Assembly (NCBI GenBank): GCA_030062745.1
Contig: CP099849.1
Location: 17,530,144 to 17,594,143, forward strand
Length of the DNA stretch: 64,000 nt
Direction: 5' to 3'
From: Capitulum mitella
Lineage: Eukaryota > Arthropoda > Thecostraca > Pollicipedomorpha > Pollicipedidae
The notes under the pieces are model-generated. The model did not search any database. It had not been told where the DNA came from and saw only the letters and a list, made by a program, of their open reading frames with translations. The position numbers were made by a program, and so were the translations under genes. Shown in pieces: positions 24,691 to 35,949 of the stretch; the first letter of the stretch is position 1, and every line of letters starts with the position of its first letter.

Positions 24691-25380
24691 AGCTCCAGCA
24701 GCCTGAGATTCACCGAGGCAGCGAGCGGGAGGGCCCGCAAGCACAGGGTGAAACATTACACAGCTGGTGCCTCAGTGCAAAACACTAGCCACCTGTTACT
24801 TCATGGCTGAGTTCATCCAACCAGCAGTTAGAGAATGGCATGATTTATGGACCCAGTATAGCGATATAAAAATACCCGCGCGCGATGACTGAGTGAAAAT
24901 CCGCAATATTCGTTTCCAAGGACTCAGCGCACCGTTACGTATGCCTACGTTAATGCGTGGGCGGTTTTTCTAAATGGCCTGCTGGCATTACAGCCTTGGA
25001 ATGAGCCGATCGTGTTCCGTACATTAACGCTTTCAGACATTCTGCAAGGTCTGCATGACCAAAAAAGCACCCGTCGCGGCCCACCCAATAATATCCCATT
25101 TGTGAAGTTCATATTCGGATTCGAATCCGATCGATCCTCCTGATTTTACAATTATACCAGCTTCCAGCCAAAGCACCTCATGGTTTTTTTCTGTTTTACT
25201 TCATTGGTGCTCCTGCTTCCTCGCATCTCGTCGCTCCTTTTTGGCCCCGTATGCAGAGGAAACTGCGGAAATCATGATTTTTGTTCTGAAAAGACTCTCC
25301 AAGTCTAACGACTCCGTGCAGCGCTCTCCCAATCTGAAACCTACGTTCTCTGCGTAACCTGTCTGGGTCCGCCGCGCAGT
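24690..25380. other. AT-leaning spacer, nothing recognised
   Basis: No gene or repeat seen; a short TTCGGATTCGAATCCGA near-palindrome lies at about 25111-25127. Confidence 0.4.
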
Positions 25381-27400
25381 CTCTGTGCACCTTAATCCAG
25401 CGGAGCTTCCAGACCGGCGGCGGCGGCAGGCCGGGCGGACCAGCTCGCAGATTGACAGGCGTAACACAGGCGCGCCGAGCGCGGCGCCTCTTCACCCTGC
25501 CGACGGACGGAGGGCGGAGATTAGAGGGCCGGACCGGCCTGCCACCGGCCGCCAGCGGCCGCTGTCCGCAGCGCCGGAGGCGGCTTTCTCCGCGTCGCCG
25601 CCGGCGACACCGTCTGACATGGTGATCGGCCGACGGACCGCGGAGAGGGTAATCCCGGCGCTGGCGGCCAGGCCGGTTCTGGCCGCGGCCGGCCGGACCG
25701 ACCACGCCTGGGACTGGCCCGGCCGCCCGGCGGGGTGCCGCCTGGTCGGGAGCGGCCCGAGTCGGCTAAATTGAACGGCGCCGGCCGCGGGAGCTGGGTC
25801 ACCCCCCGCAGCCGCCGCGCCCGCCGCCGCCCAGCCACCGAGACGGAGGTTCACGTGGTCGGCCGGCGGGGCTCTCCACCTTGATCCGCGGTTCCTGTCT
25901 GGTCCTCGGTCCCGGTCTCGGTCCGCCATCGGGACCGGCAATCGGCAGCCGTTGAGCGACGGCCTCGGTCGCGCCGGTGCGCCGCCAGCCTTCGCGGCGC
26001 CGCTGCAGGCCATTGTCCGGCGCCCGGCCGGACTATTGCCGCCGCCTCCGTGTCCGCCGGCCCGGACACTGATAACGAAAAAAACGGGTCAGTCAGGCCC
26101 CGGCGGAACTGGGGCTGTGTGCCACCGGGACGGTATGCAGAGCCCCAACAGAGGATCCGCCGGCAAGGCTGCGGCGCTGGCGCCAGAGGACGGCGCTGAT
26201 CCGGAGATAACGATGTTCCGACAGCAGCACACTTCCGACGTCTGGCGGCGCCGCGGACAGGCCGTGTTGCGACAGGAAGCCCGTTTCCGATGTCTGCCCG
26301 GGGCTCCTGTGAAAACGACACCGATAATCCGACGGTCAAAGCGGAACTGGTCTCCGCCAGGCCGGGGGTTATCTGCCCATCTGAGACGGGTCGGGTCGAC
26401 GTGACGCCCCTATCGGGGCCCGGTAAAAGTGAATTGGTTCCCCCGGCCCGAGCGTAGCCGGCTCGGACGAGGTGAAACGAGCCGTCGTCGGTTGACGCCC
26501 GGTGGCGGCTGCCGGCCGGGCGGCGGCGCCGAGCTGCGGCGCCTCCCGCCCGCCAGCGGCCGCGCCCCGCTCATGGCGGCCGCCGATGAGCCGATGGCGG
26601 CCGGCCGGCACGCAGCAGATTGGCCCGTGACGGCGCGCGGCGCGTCGTGCCGCCGCCGCTCGTAACCTGCTGATGACGTCCGTGACGCGGCCTGTGCGGG
26701 CGCGCGACCTCCGACCCGCGCCGGCCGCCGCTACCAGCGCTGAGTGACGCCTGGCGTGACGGCGCGCCGCGTCACGCGATGCCGCGCGCGCGCGGGTGAC
26801 GCGGACGGCGGCCGCCCGACCGCAGGCCAGCCGGCCCCGACAGGCCGCCGCAAAACCCACCGCCTCGCTAATTGGCCGCTTTAGTTTCAAGGCTTTTCTC
26901 ACCAGAAGTGGACCGGCCCATTTCGCACAGAAACGCTGCAGCCTTCTGTCCACGACCATTGCAAACGACCGCCATGGCCAGGCTGTGTGTTGCAAAACCT
27001 TGCGACACGAAATGTGCGGATGTCGATCGGCGTGACGTGGACGGGCGGCGGCCGCCCCGATGCTATCGGGCGGCGGGCATCACGACCCCTAATTAGCGCC
27101 CTGTCCCCTGGGTCGGCCGGCTTCCGGCAAACGTGTCGGGCGGCCACCTTTCCCACGTGCGCCGCGCAAACAATGCCTGCACGCCGCGTCCGGCGGGCAG
27201 GCCCGGCGAACGGGACGGCCGGCGGCGGTGACGGCAGCCGGCCGCGGCCGCTCGTGCCGACTGAGCGAGCGGTCTGCTCCGCCCGCCTGGCGCCGCTCTT
27301 TGTCCGTCGCGCGGCTCTGCAGCGGCCACCGCTCTGCATCGGCTATGATTTGCGGGCGGGTCGCACTCGTCAGGTACCCGGGACAATGGGATGAGTCCTG
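25380..27400. promoter_or_regulatory. Two-kilobase GC island
   Basis: The longest GC-rich block upstream of the zinc-finger exon. It is dense in CpG and open in many frames on both strands, none with a recognised domain. An AT core CCCCTAATTAGCGCCC lies at about 27087-27102. It is a candidate promoter or first-exon region of the hamlet-like gene. Confidence 0.4.
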
Positions 27401-27409
27401 AAAACAAAC

Positions 27410-27880
27410 GGTTATGTGCTGAAATTCAATTGGTAGGAGCTGTTTATTGCAGTCGGCGTTCGGACCACACCGGGGTGGCTACCGATTCGCCGTTAAAAGC
27501 TGCCCGCCGCTGTGCTGTTTCGGCGGCGACGGGACAGTTACGAGCTGTATTGTGCGAAATATGGACTCCCATTAATGCGGCAACCACACCATCACGCACC
27601 GAGCTGGTTGCAGAGGGCACTGAGAGGTCTCACACTTTATTGGTCATGCCAACGTTAAAGAGCGGCCTCTGCGTCACCAGCAGGCGCGGGAGCCAGCGGA
27701 CACTTTCATGCGCCGTAAGACAAGCACCGGGAGTAGACACTGCAAGTTTTCAGGCACAGCTTGAAAACTCGGTCCGCATTGAAATATCGGAATTAGTTCA
27801 AAGAACATTAGCAACGACCACAACACATGAGGCCAGATCAAGAAGATTAGGACGCTTTCTACATTAGAGCCCTTAATGGT
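27410..27880. promoter_or_regulatory. Possible conserved non-coding block
   Basis: Transition zone with TTCAATTGG, TTTATTGCAG, CCCATTAATGCGG and ACTTTATTGG words spaced through CpG-containing DNA. The 158-codon frame here has no known motif. Weak inference. Confidence 0.25.
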
Positions 27881-28149
27881 CAGCGTTATGCCCGAATCGT
27901 GAGGGGTCCGCAGCTTGGCACCAGTAAGACGCATCTCATTGAGCCTTGTGTGCTCATTGCAATACATGCAGCATCAAAATACGGCCACACGGGATACGTG
28001 GTGTGTTGGCTCACTTAGTTATGTAATGATCTAAGAACATTTATATAAGTTCAGATATATGTCAACGCACGCGCGCCGGTACTGCATCCCGATAAAAGCG
28101 CATTTTTCCTGATCTGAGCATGGCTTTAGATATTCCATAAATGTTCCAT

Positions 28150-28229
<80 letters not shown>
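28150..28229. repeat. Compound CA then TA microsatellite
   Basis: About 15 CA units run directly into about 20 TA units. Confidence 0.95.
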
Positions 28230-28230
<1 letters not shown>

Positions 28231-28309
28231 CAGCGCAGTAAGCGAGATAGCGTTGCCTACATGCACATTCTCACACTCGATACGGGAATGAGTTTGTCAG
28301 ATTTTCACA

Positions 28310-29990
28310 CATGAGCCGCTCGGCGTGACAGGCGTGCCGCTCATTCCTGGGACGTCTGGTCGACGGGACGGCCGGCTCGATTGTGACAGACGCACGCCCC
28401 AGTTGCCCCGACGACGGCGGCCACGAGCGGCCGACACGGCCAGCCGCGTGCCGGGAGGCCGGCTCCTCCGGACGGCCGCCGGACGAGTTTGGACTTCAGT
28501 CCCGCCGCCGCCGGCGACGCGCCGAGACCGCGGGCCGGCCGACTGCCGCCGACGTTCGGAAAAGAACTCAGACTCGCGCCGGTCGGCTGACAAATCGACT
28601 GTGCCGGCGAGCAAGGCCGCTGACTGAGGTTTCCCATTGTCTGAGATTGATGTGCGCCCAATGACCGGACTGCAGCTGTGCCCGGCCCATGGTCGGTCGG
28701 CTTCCCGGGCCGCGGGCCGGCCGCATTCGGCTTCCCGGCTCACCAAGCGCGCTGCAGTCGGCTTCCCGGGTCCTCGAGCGGGCGGCAGTCGGTTTCCCGG
28801 GCCCCCGAGCGGACGGCAGTCGGTTCCCCGGGCCCCCGCGCGGGCGGCAGTCGGCTCTGATGACTCGGCGAACACCGCCCGGCTAACGATCATTTCTGCC
28901 GACGCCGGGCGTGAGGCCACCGGCAGCCTGCACTAAATACATACGCCCACAGCGGAGCGGCGGCCGCTCGCCGCTGCAGCCGGAGCGGCGACCGCCGCGC
29001 GCCGAGCGGCGTCATTACGATCCGGCTGTCGGCGGGAGGTAATGAATCGGACGCACAGGCGAGCGGTCCGCCCCTGGCCGGCGCCGGGCCCAGGCCGCGC
29101 CGGCACCGGGCCCGCCTATCGCCGGGTAATGGCCCCCGCATCGATTACGGACGCAGCCGAGCTTTGAAGTGGCCGGCCGCGAGCTGCCAGTCATTTGGCC
29201 CGCACGGCTCTCGGCCCCTCGGCTAGGCAGAGCGGAGCCACTCTCGGCCGCACAGCTCTTGTCGGAGGGCATGCTCCGATCCCGGCTGCCGGCGGACGGG
29301 CGCGGCCGCCCGCCGCCACCCTCTCTCCGCCCGCGTACGTACGCGCGGCCATGTATGATGCATGCGGCCGTCAGCGCCGGCCGCCCGGTTGCGAAAGGCG
29401 GTCGTATCTGCGGCGATAATCGGCGCGGCGGCGGCGGCGGCGCGGGGGCGCGGCGACAGCGCCGCTCCAGGGGTGTGGTCATGGGACGGAGTCGGCCGCC
29501 GAGTTACGAGGCGGGCCGGGGCGCCGCCGCCCGCCGCGGCGCGGACGACCCGGCCGCCCGACAGCCGGCTCAGCCAGTCGGTCTGGCTCAGCGCGCACAG
29601 CAGAGCACCGCTGACCAACGCTCTCAGAGCGTTCAGGAGCAGACCAGCTGCCTGGTATGGCTGGGGAAGGGCGGAAACAGCGCTACTTTGTGAGCTTCTG
29701 TTGAGGCCGGGAGAATGGTGGCTCCTGAGCTTCTGACAGAGCCAGAACAGCGAGGGTCCGGGCTGCTGATGGAACAGAGGGCGATCATGAGCCGCCCTCC
29801 CAGCGAACGGCCGCCGTGCCGCCTCCAGAGGCCGGAGCACGGCCCGGAGAAACATCTTCATTATCGGTGATTTACTGGGGCGTATTTCAGCGTTAATTAC
29901 AGCCGGCGGCGGCGTCAGAACTCGGTCCAGGCCTCTCTCTGATAAAGAGGCGGACTGCCAATCAGGCGTGCAGCGAACAAACAACGAGCG
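28310..29990. promoter_or_regulatory. GC island containing a 31-bp minisatellite
   Basis: CpG-dense; holds the 31-bp array listed separately, a perfect 14-bp palindrome CGCGTACGTACGCG (29332-29345) and AT cores GGTGATTTACTGG (about 29867) and GCGTTAATTACAGCC (about 29891). Long frames on both strands lack known domains. Confidence 0.35.
28690..28856. repeat. 31-bp GC-rich minisatellite, about 5 copies
   Basis: TCGGCTTCCCGGG and its variant TCGGTTTCCCGGG recur with starts at 28697, 28727, 28758, 28789 and 28820, a period of 30-31. Because 31 is not a multiple of 3, each frame reads the unit differently, giving three similar-looking overlapping peptides. Not coding. Confidence 0.9.
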
Positions 29991-30061
29991 TCGGGCCACT
30001 GCGCCGTCCGGGGCGGTTCATCGTCAGACGGCGAGCGTGACCCGCCGCGGGCGCCATCCGG

Positions 30062-30111
30062 CCCTGCCCGGCCCTGCCCGGCCCGGGCCGGTCCGGGCCG
30101 GTCAGGGCAGG
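30062..30111. repeat. GC-only imperfect hairpin of about 50 bp
   Basis: CCCTGCCCGG units on the left are complemented by CCGGTCAGGGCAGG on the right around a GGCCCGGGCC centre. The predicted stem is very stable. It may stall polymerases or be poorly assembled. Confidence 0.65.
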
Positions 30112-30136
30112 TGGTCCGGCACGGTACCCCAGTCAC

Positions 30137-30207
30137 AGGAGAGAAGGAAGAAGGGGAGGGGAAGAAAAAAGAAGGAAAGAGAGAGACAGGCAGGCAGAGA
30201 GAGAGGC
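30137..30207. repeat. Polypurine tract
   Basis: Nearly uninterrupted A/G with GAAGGA, GGGGAGGGG and GAGAGAGA words and only isolated C in the last third. It could form triplex (H-DNA). It lies just after the GC hairpin. Confidence 0.8.
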
Positions 30208-30369
30208 GAAGCGACTCTCAACTGGTTTTCGAACGCCATTCGTTTTATTCAGAATACGGCCGTAAAGTGATGGTGGGACAACCCGGAGACCTCGTCCCAG
30301 ACGACGTCTGCAGTCCCGGATCTTCTGTCGGGTGACACACGGCAGTACGGCGTCGTCCGAGCCGTGAGC

Positions 30370-31700
30370 CGGCGCGCCTCAGCCGCCGGCAGTCTCCCCT
30401 CGGAGGCCGGATCGACGGCTGCTCTTTATCGGCCATATCGGCCGGATAACTCCTGGCGCGTGAAACTGATGGGGATGAACGAGGCCGGAGAACGTGAGGC
30501 GGCCGGCGCCCCGTGCAGAGCCTCGCCTCCCGGCCATCCCATTATCGGGCGGCGATATTTTGTCTCCGGCGCCTATGGCATCGGGAGATAGCGGAGGCAT
30601 GTATGTAGATGTAAACCGTTTTACGTCTTCGTTACGCGCTACGGGGTCTCGCGCGGCGGCCCGTCACGCGTCAGGCGGTGCGTCGCGGCCGCCGCTCGAC
30701 AGCCGTCTCCCCGTCCGGCGGCCGGCCTCGGTATCGTCGAAACGTGGGCGACGGCGCGGCCGGCCGCCGCGCCGGATTACCATGCGCCCTGATTGGATCG
30801 CGATACACGACCGATGCCACCCCGATGGGTCCCAGTTGCCCAACGCCCCGACGGGCCCGTCGATGCGGAGATATGGCGCACGTTTCGCGCTCGCCGGCCA
30901 TCGTTCGCGGGTCGCCGTGCGGCGGCTGATGGGCAGTGCTCGCCGGCGCCCGGGATCGGCGGCAGTGCCGACACCGTCATCCCGGCGGCCTGGCGTCCGC
31001 GCGGACGTGCCCGAGCCGTCCCGGGGCCGGCGCCGCCCGTCAGTGGGACAAACTGTCCGAGCGTGAAGCAGGCGTGGTCTGGCCCCGCCTCGGGCGGCTC
31101 GCCGTTGTGCGTGCTGCGGTGCAGTTTGCGTGAGTCTGCGCCAGGTGGTATGAGTTGGTGCAGACCCCCGTGCAGGCAGGTCGTGCGCGCCTGCGTGCGC
31201 AGCCGTGAGAGGGGCGCCTCTCGCGACCCACGGCGCCGCCGACTCTGTTGTGAGGCGGCGTGTGTGGGAAGGGTGTGACAATGGACGGGATCACCTCGGC
31301 GACGCGGCGCCCGCTGCGTCGCCGGTGCTTTACGGCCCGGCGCCGGCTCATGAATGGCTCGTTGGCGCAGCGCGCCGCCGGCCGCAGCCAGAGGCCGGCA
31401 CAATGCGTGTCATCAGCGGGCCGAGGCGCTGGCCGGGGCTGAGCACGTGGCCTTTTACGGGCCGATATTCCCAGCCGGGTCTGCAGTGGGGCACTGAGCA
31501 GTGCCGCTCCGATCGCGCTGACGTCTGTTTCATCGCTGACGAGCGCTCCCTCCTGAGATGTCCGGGATTTTCAGCAATCCGTGATCGCTGGTTGTATCTG
31601 CTAGCACCGTGATATCTGTCGGAGACGCTCTGTCTGCCCAGCACAGACACCCCCTCTCCGCCCCCCAGCGTCCCAGCGTCCCAGCGTCGCCGCCGTCTGC
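30370..31700. promoter_or_regulatory. GC-rich DNA immediately 5' of the zinc-finger exon
   Basis: Continuous CpG-rich sequence leads into the acceptor at 31732. Frames on both strands are compositional. It is probably the 3' part of the intron, sharing the exon's GC-rich isochore. Confidence 0.4.
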
Positions 31701-31732
31701 CGCTCTCTAAGCGGTCGTCCGTTCTGTTGCAG
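31700..31732 (+). other. Intron 3' end: branch-like sequence, pyrimidine tract and splice acceptor
   Basis: A CTCTCTAAG branch-like sequence (about 31703-31711) is followed by a T/C-rich stretch and TGTTGCAG ending at 31732. The coding frame is closed by a TAA inside this segment and open after it, as expected for an intron-exon border. The exon would begin in phase 2, with two bases completing the preceding codon. Other CAG triplets lie within a short CAGCGTCC repeat at 31670-31690, but they are upstream of the in-frame stop. Confidence 0.7.
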
Positions 31733-32826
31733 AGCGCCAGCGCCGCGGCAGCCCGCGCCGGCCGGCCGTCGTCCGGCGACGCTCCATGTTCAGCCCGCGG
31801 CCTCGCCCGCCCCCCGGCTCCGCCCCGCTGACGCCGCTGCCGGCCGACATGCGCGAGAAGGCGCACAGCCCGCGAAAGCTGGTGGCCGAGCTGACGCTGC
31901 GCTCCGACCTGCTGGCGCTGCCGGCGGCCGCCTCCGAGCTGACGCCGTACGACCTGAGCGTCGCCGAGCCGCACATGTCGCCGGCCGGCCGGCCCGGCGA
32001 CGACGGCGACCAGCAGGTGCCGCTCGACCTCAGCGTCAAGGCGCGCCTGCACGAGGACGAGAACCGCAACCTGGTGCCCGTCTCGCCGCAGGGCGGCCCG
32101 CTCGAGGCGGACGCGGCCGCCGGCGGGCTCGCCAAGCCGGCGTACGGCCGGCCGCTGTACGCCGGCGGCGAGGCCGAGCTGCCCGGCCAGCTGTACGGCC
32201 CGGCGCTGCTCGACCTGTATGGCAAGAACAAGCTGTACGCCTCGCCGCTGCTGGCCACGGCGCCCAGCTACCCGTTTATCCTGCCGGGCACCTTCGAGAT
32301 GATCCGCTCGCAGCTGGACCACATTCACCTGAGGAGGAACACGGGCGTGCCGCTGCCCGGCGTGCTCAAGAACAAGGACCGCTACTCGTGCAAGTTCTGC
32401 GGCAAGAACTTCCCGCGCTCGGCCAACCTGACGCGCCACCTGCGCACCCACACCGGCGAGCAGCCGTACAAGTGCAAGTACTGCGAGCGCTCGTTCAGCA
32501 TCTCATCCAACCTGCAGCGCCACATCCGCAACATCCACAACAAGGAGAAGCCGTTCCGGTGTCCGCTGTGCGACCGCTGCTTCGGCCAGCAGACGAACCT
32601 GGACCGGCACCTCCGCAAGCACGAGTCGGACGGGCCGACCATCCTGGACGGCGGCTTCCGGCGCGCTGTCTCGCAGCGCTCCGTCTCGACGTCGGCGTCG
32701 CCGGCCTCCGAGGACTCGGCCGCCGAGATCGACGTCGAGGAGGTCGACGAGGCCGACGCCCAGAGCGCCGTCTCCTCGCCCGAGGCCATGGACACCAAGC
32801 CGGCGTCTGATGCCGAGAACAACTGA
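31733..32826 (+). CDS. ham: Terminal coding exon of a hamlet/MECOM/PRDM16-type zinc-finger transcription factor
   Basis: Nuclear DNA-binding regulator of the EVI1/PRDM16/hamlet family, which sets cell fate and recruits the CtBP co-repressor. Residues are numbered from the Met at 31786. Two CtBP-binding motifs are present, PYDLS (54-58) and PLDLS (79-83). Three C2H2 fingers follow: C202/C205/H218/H222, C230/C233/H246/H251 and C259/C262/H275/H279, with the family signatures [36 protein letters not shown] and [14 protein letters not shown]. These match the second (C-terminal) finger cluster of EVI1/PRDM16. A Ser-rich then acidic tail (about 295-325) runs to a TGA at 32824-32826. The exon start is set by an acceptor AG at 31731-31732; an in-frame TAA at 31708-31710 rules out much extension. 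The Met at 31786 is probably internal, because the PR domain and first finger cluster must come from upstream exons. Vertebrate homologues split this region over several exons and have a longer tail. GC at third positions is extreme. Family assignment is near certain; the exact orthologue and left boundary are inferred. Confidence 0.95.
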
Positions 32827-33410
32827 GGCCGCCGTCGGATGCCGGCGGCGGTCGGACTGGAGGATCCGGATCTGGGGTCCGAGGCCGGCTCCGACGACGG
32901 GCGGACCGGAGGGTCCGGATCCCGGGTCCGGGACGGGTCTGGCGGCCGGTGAGCGCCGCCCGCCCGCCAGGAGCGGCTTTCTCGCAAAAGACACCAAGCT
33001 TTAAGACGAACGTCGCGAGGAGGCCGCGCGAAATCGAGTACCTGACAAACTCCGACCGAGAACCGCGGCGGGGCGCGGGCGCCGCCGAGCCCCCGTCCCC
33101 CGGCAGCCATCGCGTGAGGCTACAGACTGCCAAGTACAAAGAGGCCGCGCCGGGCGCGCGACTCGCTCCGTGCGCCGCCGCCGCGGCTGGGCGGAGGACA
33201 GCTGCTGGTACCTGCGGTGACGGTGGAATGGGCGCGGTTGTGCCGCGAACGTGTGCGAGAGAGGGTGACTGGCGAGAGCTTTCGTCCGGCGGGTGTCACT
33301 GCTTGCGACCCGCCTGCAGATGCGTCGGGTGATAGTAGATGGAGTGCCGAGTCCGCCCGGTGGGATGCACTCCGCCGAGACTTGGGTATTTATTTCGTAT
33401 TTAAATAGTG
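32827..33410 (+). other. Probable 3' UTR of the hamlet-like gene
   Basis: GC-rich DNA follows the stop codon directly and gives way to AT-rich DNA near 33.4 kb. The first several hundred bases hold no convincing splice donor or continued reading frame. I saw no AATAAA until about 36.77 kb; an AT-rich ATTTAAATAG at about 33.4 kb is the nearest candidate end. Inferred from position only. Confidence 0.35.
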
Positions 33411-33414
33411 TTCG

Positions 33415-35480
33415 GAGCGTTGACGAGACAGCTAGGATAGGCGTGAGATAGCGACTGTGCACCAGAAGGATGTAAGACGGCTCATGCCCTGTCAGAGGCT
33501 GCCAGAACAGGTCATATGAGAGCGCGGTGATTAGAGCTCGGACCGTCTCCAAGTGTTGTGCTGGTTAAATTCTAGATTGTTTATGATAAGGCTCAGTCTC
33601 GTCCGCCTTACAAATCGGAGCTTTCAGCGACTTTGCAGCCCCGTGTTGTGCCGCTGGCAGAAATGTCGGACTCGCCTCGTTTTCTGCGGAAAATTCGCTG
33701 AGCTGTTCAACGGACTGTGTTTCTCTTGCGTTGCTAGAAAGAGGTTCACCTTGGTTTGGCTGGTGGGTATCACGTCCATAGTTACTGCTCGTCGTCCGTT
33801 TACCATGCACCCCTCTCTTACTGTTCTTTAGAAACGATAGAATGGGTAGCTGACATTCAAGTAGGTTCTAGTCAAGCTGCAAATTTAAATCCAAAGGAAA
33901 TGCATATGAATATGTATAATTGTGATGGGTATAAAATACAAAACCACATGAAATGCTGATCATCACGGAACAGAGCAAAAAGAAGAGACGACATCAAAGG
34001 AACTACAAAAAACAGACCAGTGCCTAGATGAGTTATATGATCTTAGCAGGGAATCATTGTGATGGTTATACAATCATGCAAAATAATTTCAAGCTACCTA
34101 TGTCCACAAAAACTCTTAGGACACACAAAGGACAGACAACATCTAATTAGTCAATCCGCTTTATGTAATGTCTCTGTTTTCTTTTACGGTATTTACGTAA
34201 GGACGCACAACGTTAAAACCGCAAGTAGTAGCCGATATATAGGGGGCGACGCACGTAAGGTTCGTCAGTGAACGCAAGATAACTGAGCCTGCGTAATATG
34301 CAGTTCCTGGAGACTGGTACGTACTCAAGCAAGGTAAAATCAACATAATACCGTTTAGTTTGCCTCTATTTGTGTTACGTTTTTATTGGACTCATTCGGG
34401 AATATATATTCCAGAATAGGGCGCGTAGAGATAATATATATTTTATTGATAAGGAGGAACGAAGGCAGGAAATATTAGGAAAATACTGCTAATTTGCGTA
34501 TCTCATGCCTTTATAGCACTGATCATCAAAACTGAAAACGAGGAAATGAAAGACAAGAAACATGCATAAACACCGATTAGAGCACTGAAATATCGTGCAC
34601 AAAAACTGCTCTCGAAGACAGCCACGCCCATGTCTGCAGAACCACCAAGTCTACAATGCGTATTTAGTGCAGCGAACAACGTTTTTAGCACAGGTTTCAT
34701 ACCCAGTGACTTAGAAAAATCACTTTTCTTGTTACTTCTGTGATAATTTAGGACAGGATTCGCCCTTTGCTTTAAAGGAGACTCCTACACATTCGTGCCT
34801 TTGTGCTTTCATTGTCTCGAAACATCGTCATCTGCCTTGATTTGCCGCTGCAAATAGCAGTAATCAAAAAGTGCTGCCTGTTTATCACAGACAGGAGACA
34901 GGCAATTCACATCTTAAAGATCTTATTCCCAACCTTGGAAAATGAATGCAGCTTGATGGACGGACCCTTGTACCTAGCACCATTAAATCCTGACAAAACT
35001 GTATACATGTAGTTTTGTTTACATTTGCGTGAAGGCAATGAAATTCAGGTTTCGAAACAATGTTAAGATACTTGTTCACCGGTATGCGAGGGAGCAATAA
35101 TCCCTGTTTTAATCGATTTTGTCATCATTAAAGCCGGACAAAGACGGGAAGCGACCCGCAACCTGTTCGTCCACGAACTGATTTACGACAAACATTGTTA
35201 AGCAGACACCCCACATAAGAAGTCCAAACAGCCCATTTTCAACTATTATATTACAGTCCATCACAGTCCTCTCTGGCAGATGTATCGGACTTGACGTGTA
35301 AGGAGCGGGCATCACTGAACATGTTCCGGTTTACGACCAGTCGTAAACGCAATGCCGAACCAGAGAGGCGCTGGCGTGAAAGTCGATACCCTCTGCCGAC
35401 GTCGTTCGATGAAAGGAGCCCATCAGCCTGTTCGGCTCTCATGCCCGAGCGTCTCGTAAAGCGGGCGTGTTTGTCGATAT
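33415..35480. other. AT-rich DNA downstream of the hamlet-like gene
   Basis: Abrupt fall in GC after 33.4 kb. No gene, RNA or clear repeat recognised; only short frames. Confidence 0.45.
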
Positions 35481-35751
35481 GTCTCGGATAAGCCGGTGCA
35501 TGCAGACTGCCGGCCAGTGCAGCGCCGTTTCCCCGGCGTGCGGCGGTGGGAACGGCGGCGTGCTCCGACCGAGCGGCCCGGCCGGCGCCGAGATCGGTCC
35601 AGTTATCGACCGTGTGCTGCCTCCTGTGAAAGGCCGCCGCAGTGCATCTGATCTGCGCCACCGAAGGCTAAACCGGCGTCCACGCCCCTCCCCCGTCCCG
35701 GCTGTGATGGAGAGCACGGCGCTTAATCTATCAGCTGTGTACAGATGACAG

Positions 35752-35768
35752 GCAGCCCCCTGGTGGTG
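35752..35768 (-). promoter_or_regulatory. Strong CTCF-like motif
   Basis: The minus strand reads CACCACCAGGGGGCTGC, an excellent match to the animal CTCF core (CCACNAGRGGGC). CTCF is an insulator and loop-anchor protein found in most bilaterians. The site lies about 2.9 kb past the stop codon of the hamlet-like gene, a plausible boundary position. Occupancy is not inferable from sequence. Confidence 0.45.
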
Positions 35769-35769
35769 A

Positions 35770-35945
35770 AATGATGAACCGGCCGATTCACGGCGATAAC
35801 GCTTATTTTACGACAACTTTTACCGGAGATTCATTTAACGGGCGTATCTAATGAATACGTTTATGAGTATCGATGTTTTTATCGGGCCATCAGGTAGACA
35901 AACAATCAACGCAGCGCCTCAGATTACAATTTGAGATAGGCGCCG
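35770..35945. promoter_or_regulatory. Enhancer-like cluster of AT cores
   Basis: Closely packed words, including CGATAACG, CTTATTTTACG, TTTATGAG, TTTTTATCG, ACAAACAATC and AGATTACAATTTGAGAT, lie between GC-rich flanks. They resemble GATA, homeodomain and Fork-head/Sox sites. There is no reading frame of note. A candidate conserved non-coding element. Confidence 0.35.
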
Positions 35946-35949
35946 GCAG

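Larger units (their letters stand above)
5480..31700 (+). other. Probable 5' intron or upstream regulatory landscape of the hamlet-like gene
   Basis: No recognisable PR/SET domain or C2H2 finger exon occurs on either strand here. The terminal exon must nevertheless be joined to upstream exons through the acceptor at 31732. The stretch is therefore best read as intron, or intron plus upstream DNA, containing the GC islands and repeats listed separately. Small exons could be missed by eye. Confidence 0.4.

Noticed and set aside
25108-25130. Near-palindrome TTCGGATTCGAATCCGA
   Set aside because: Short and isolated; such palindromes are expected by chance in a window this size.
29223-29999. 258-codon minus frame in a GC island
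   Set aside because: Compositional shadow; overlapped by equally long plus frames.
31348-32451. 367-codon minus-strand frame opposite the zinc-finger exon
   Set aside because: It is the antisense shadow of a GC-rich coding exon; it has no domain of its own.
32382-33139. Further minus-strand frames of 160-240 codons over the exon end and 3' UTR
   Set aside because: Antisense shadows produced by high GC and lack of stops; the plus-strand fingers explain the conservation.
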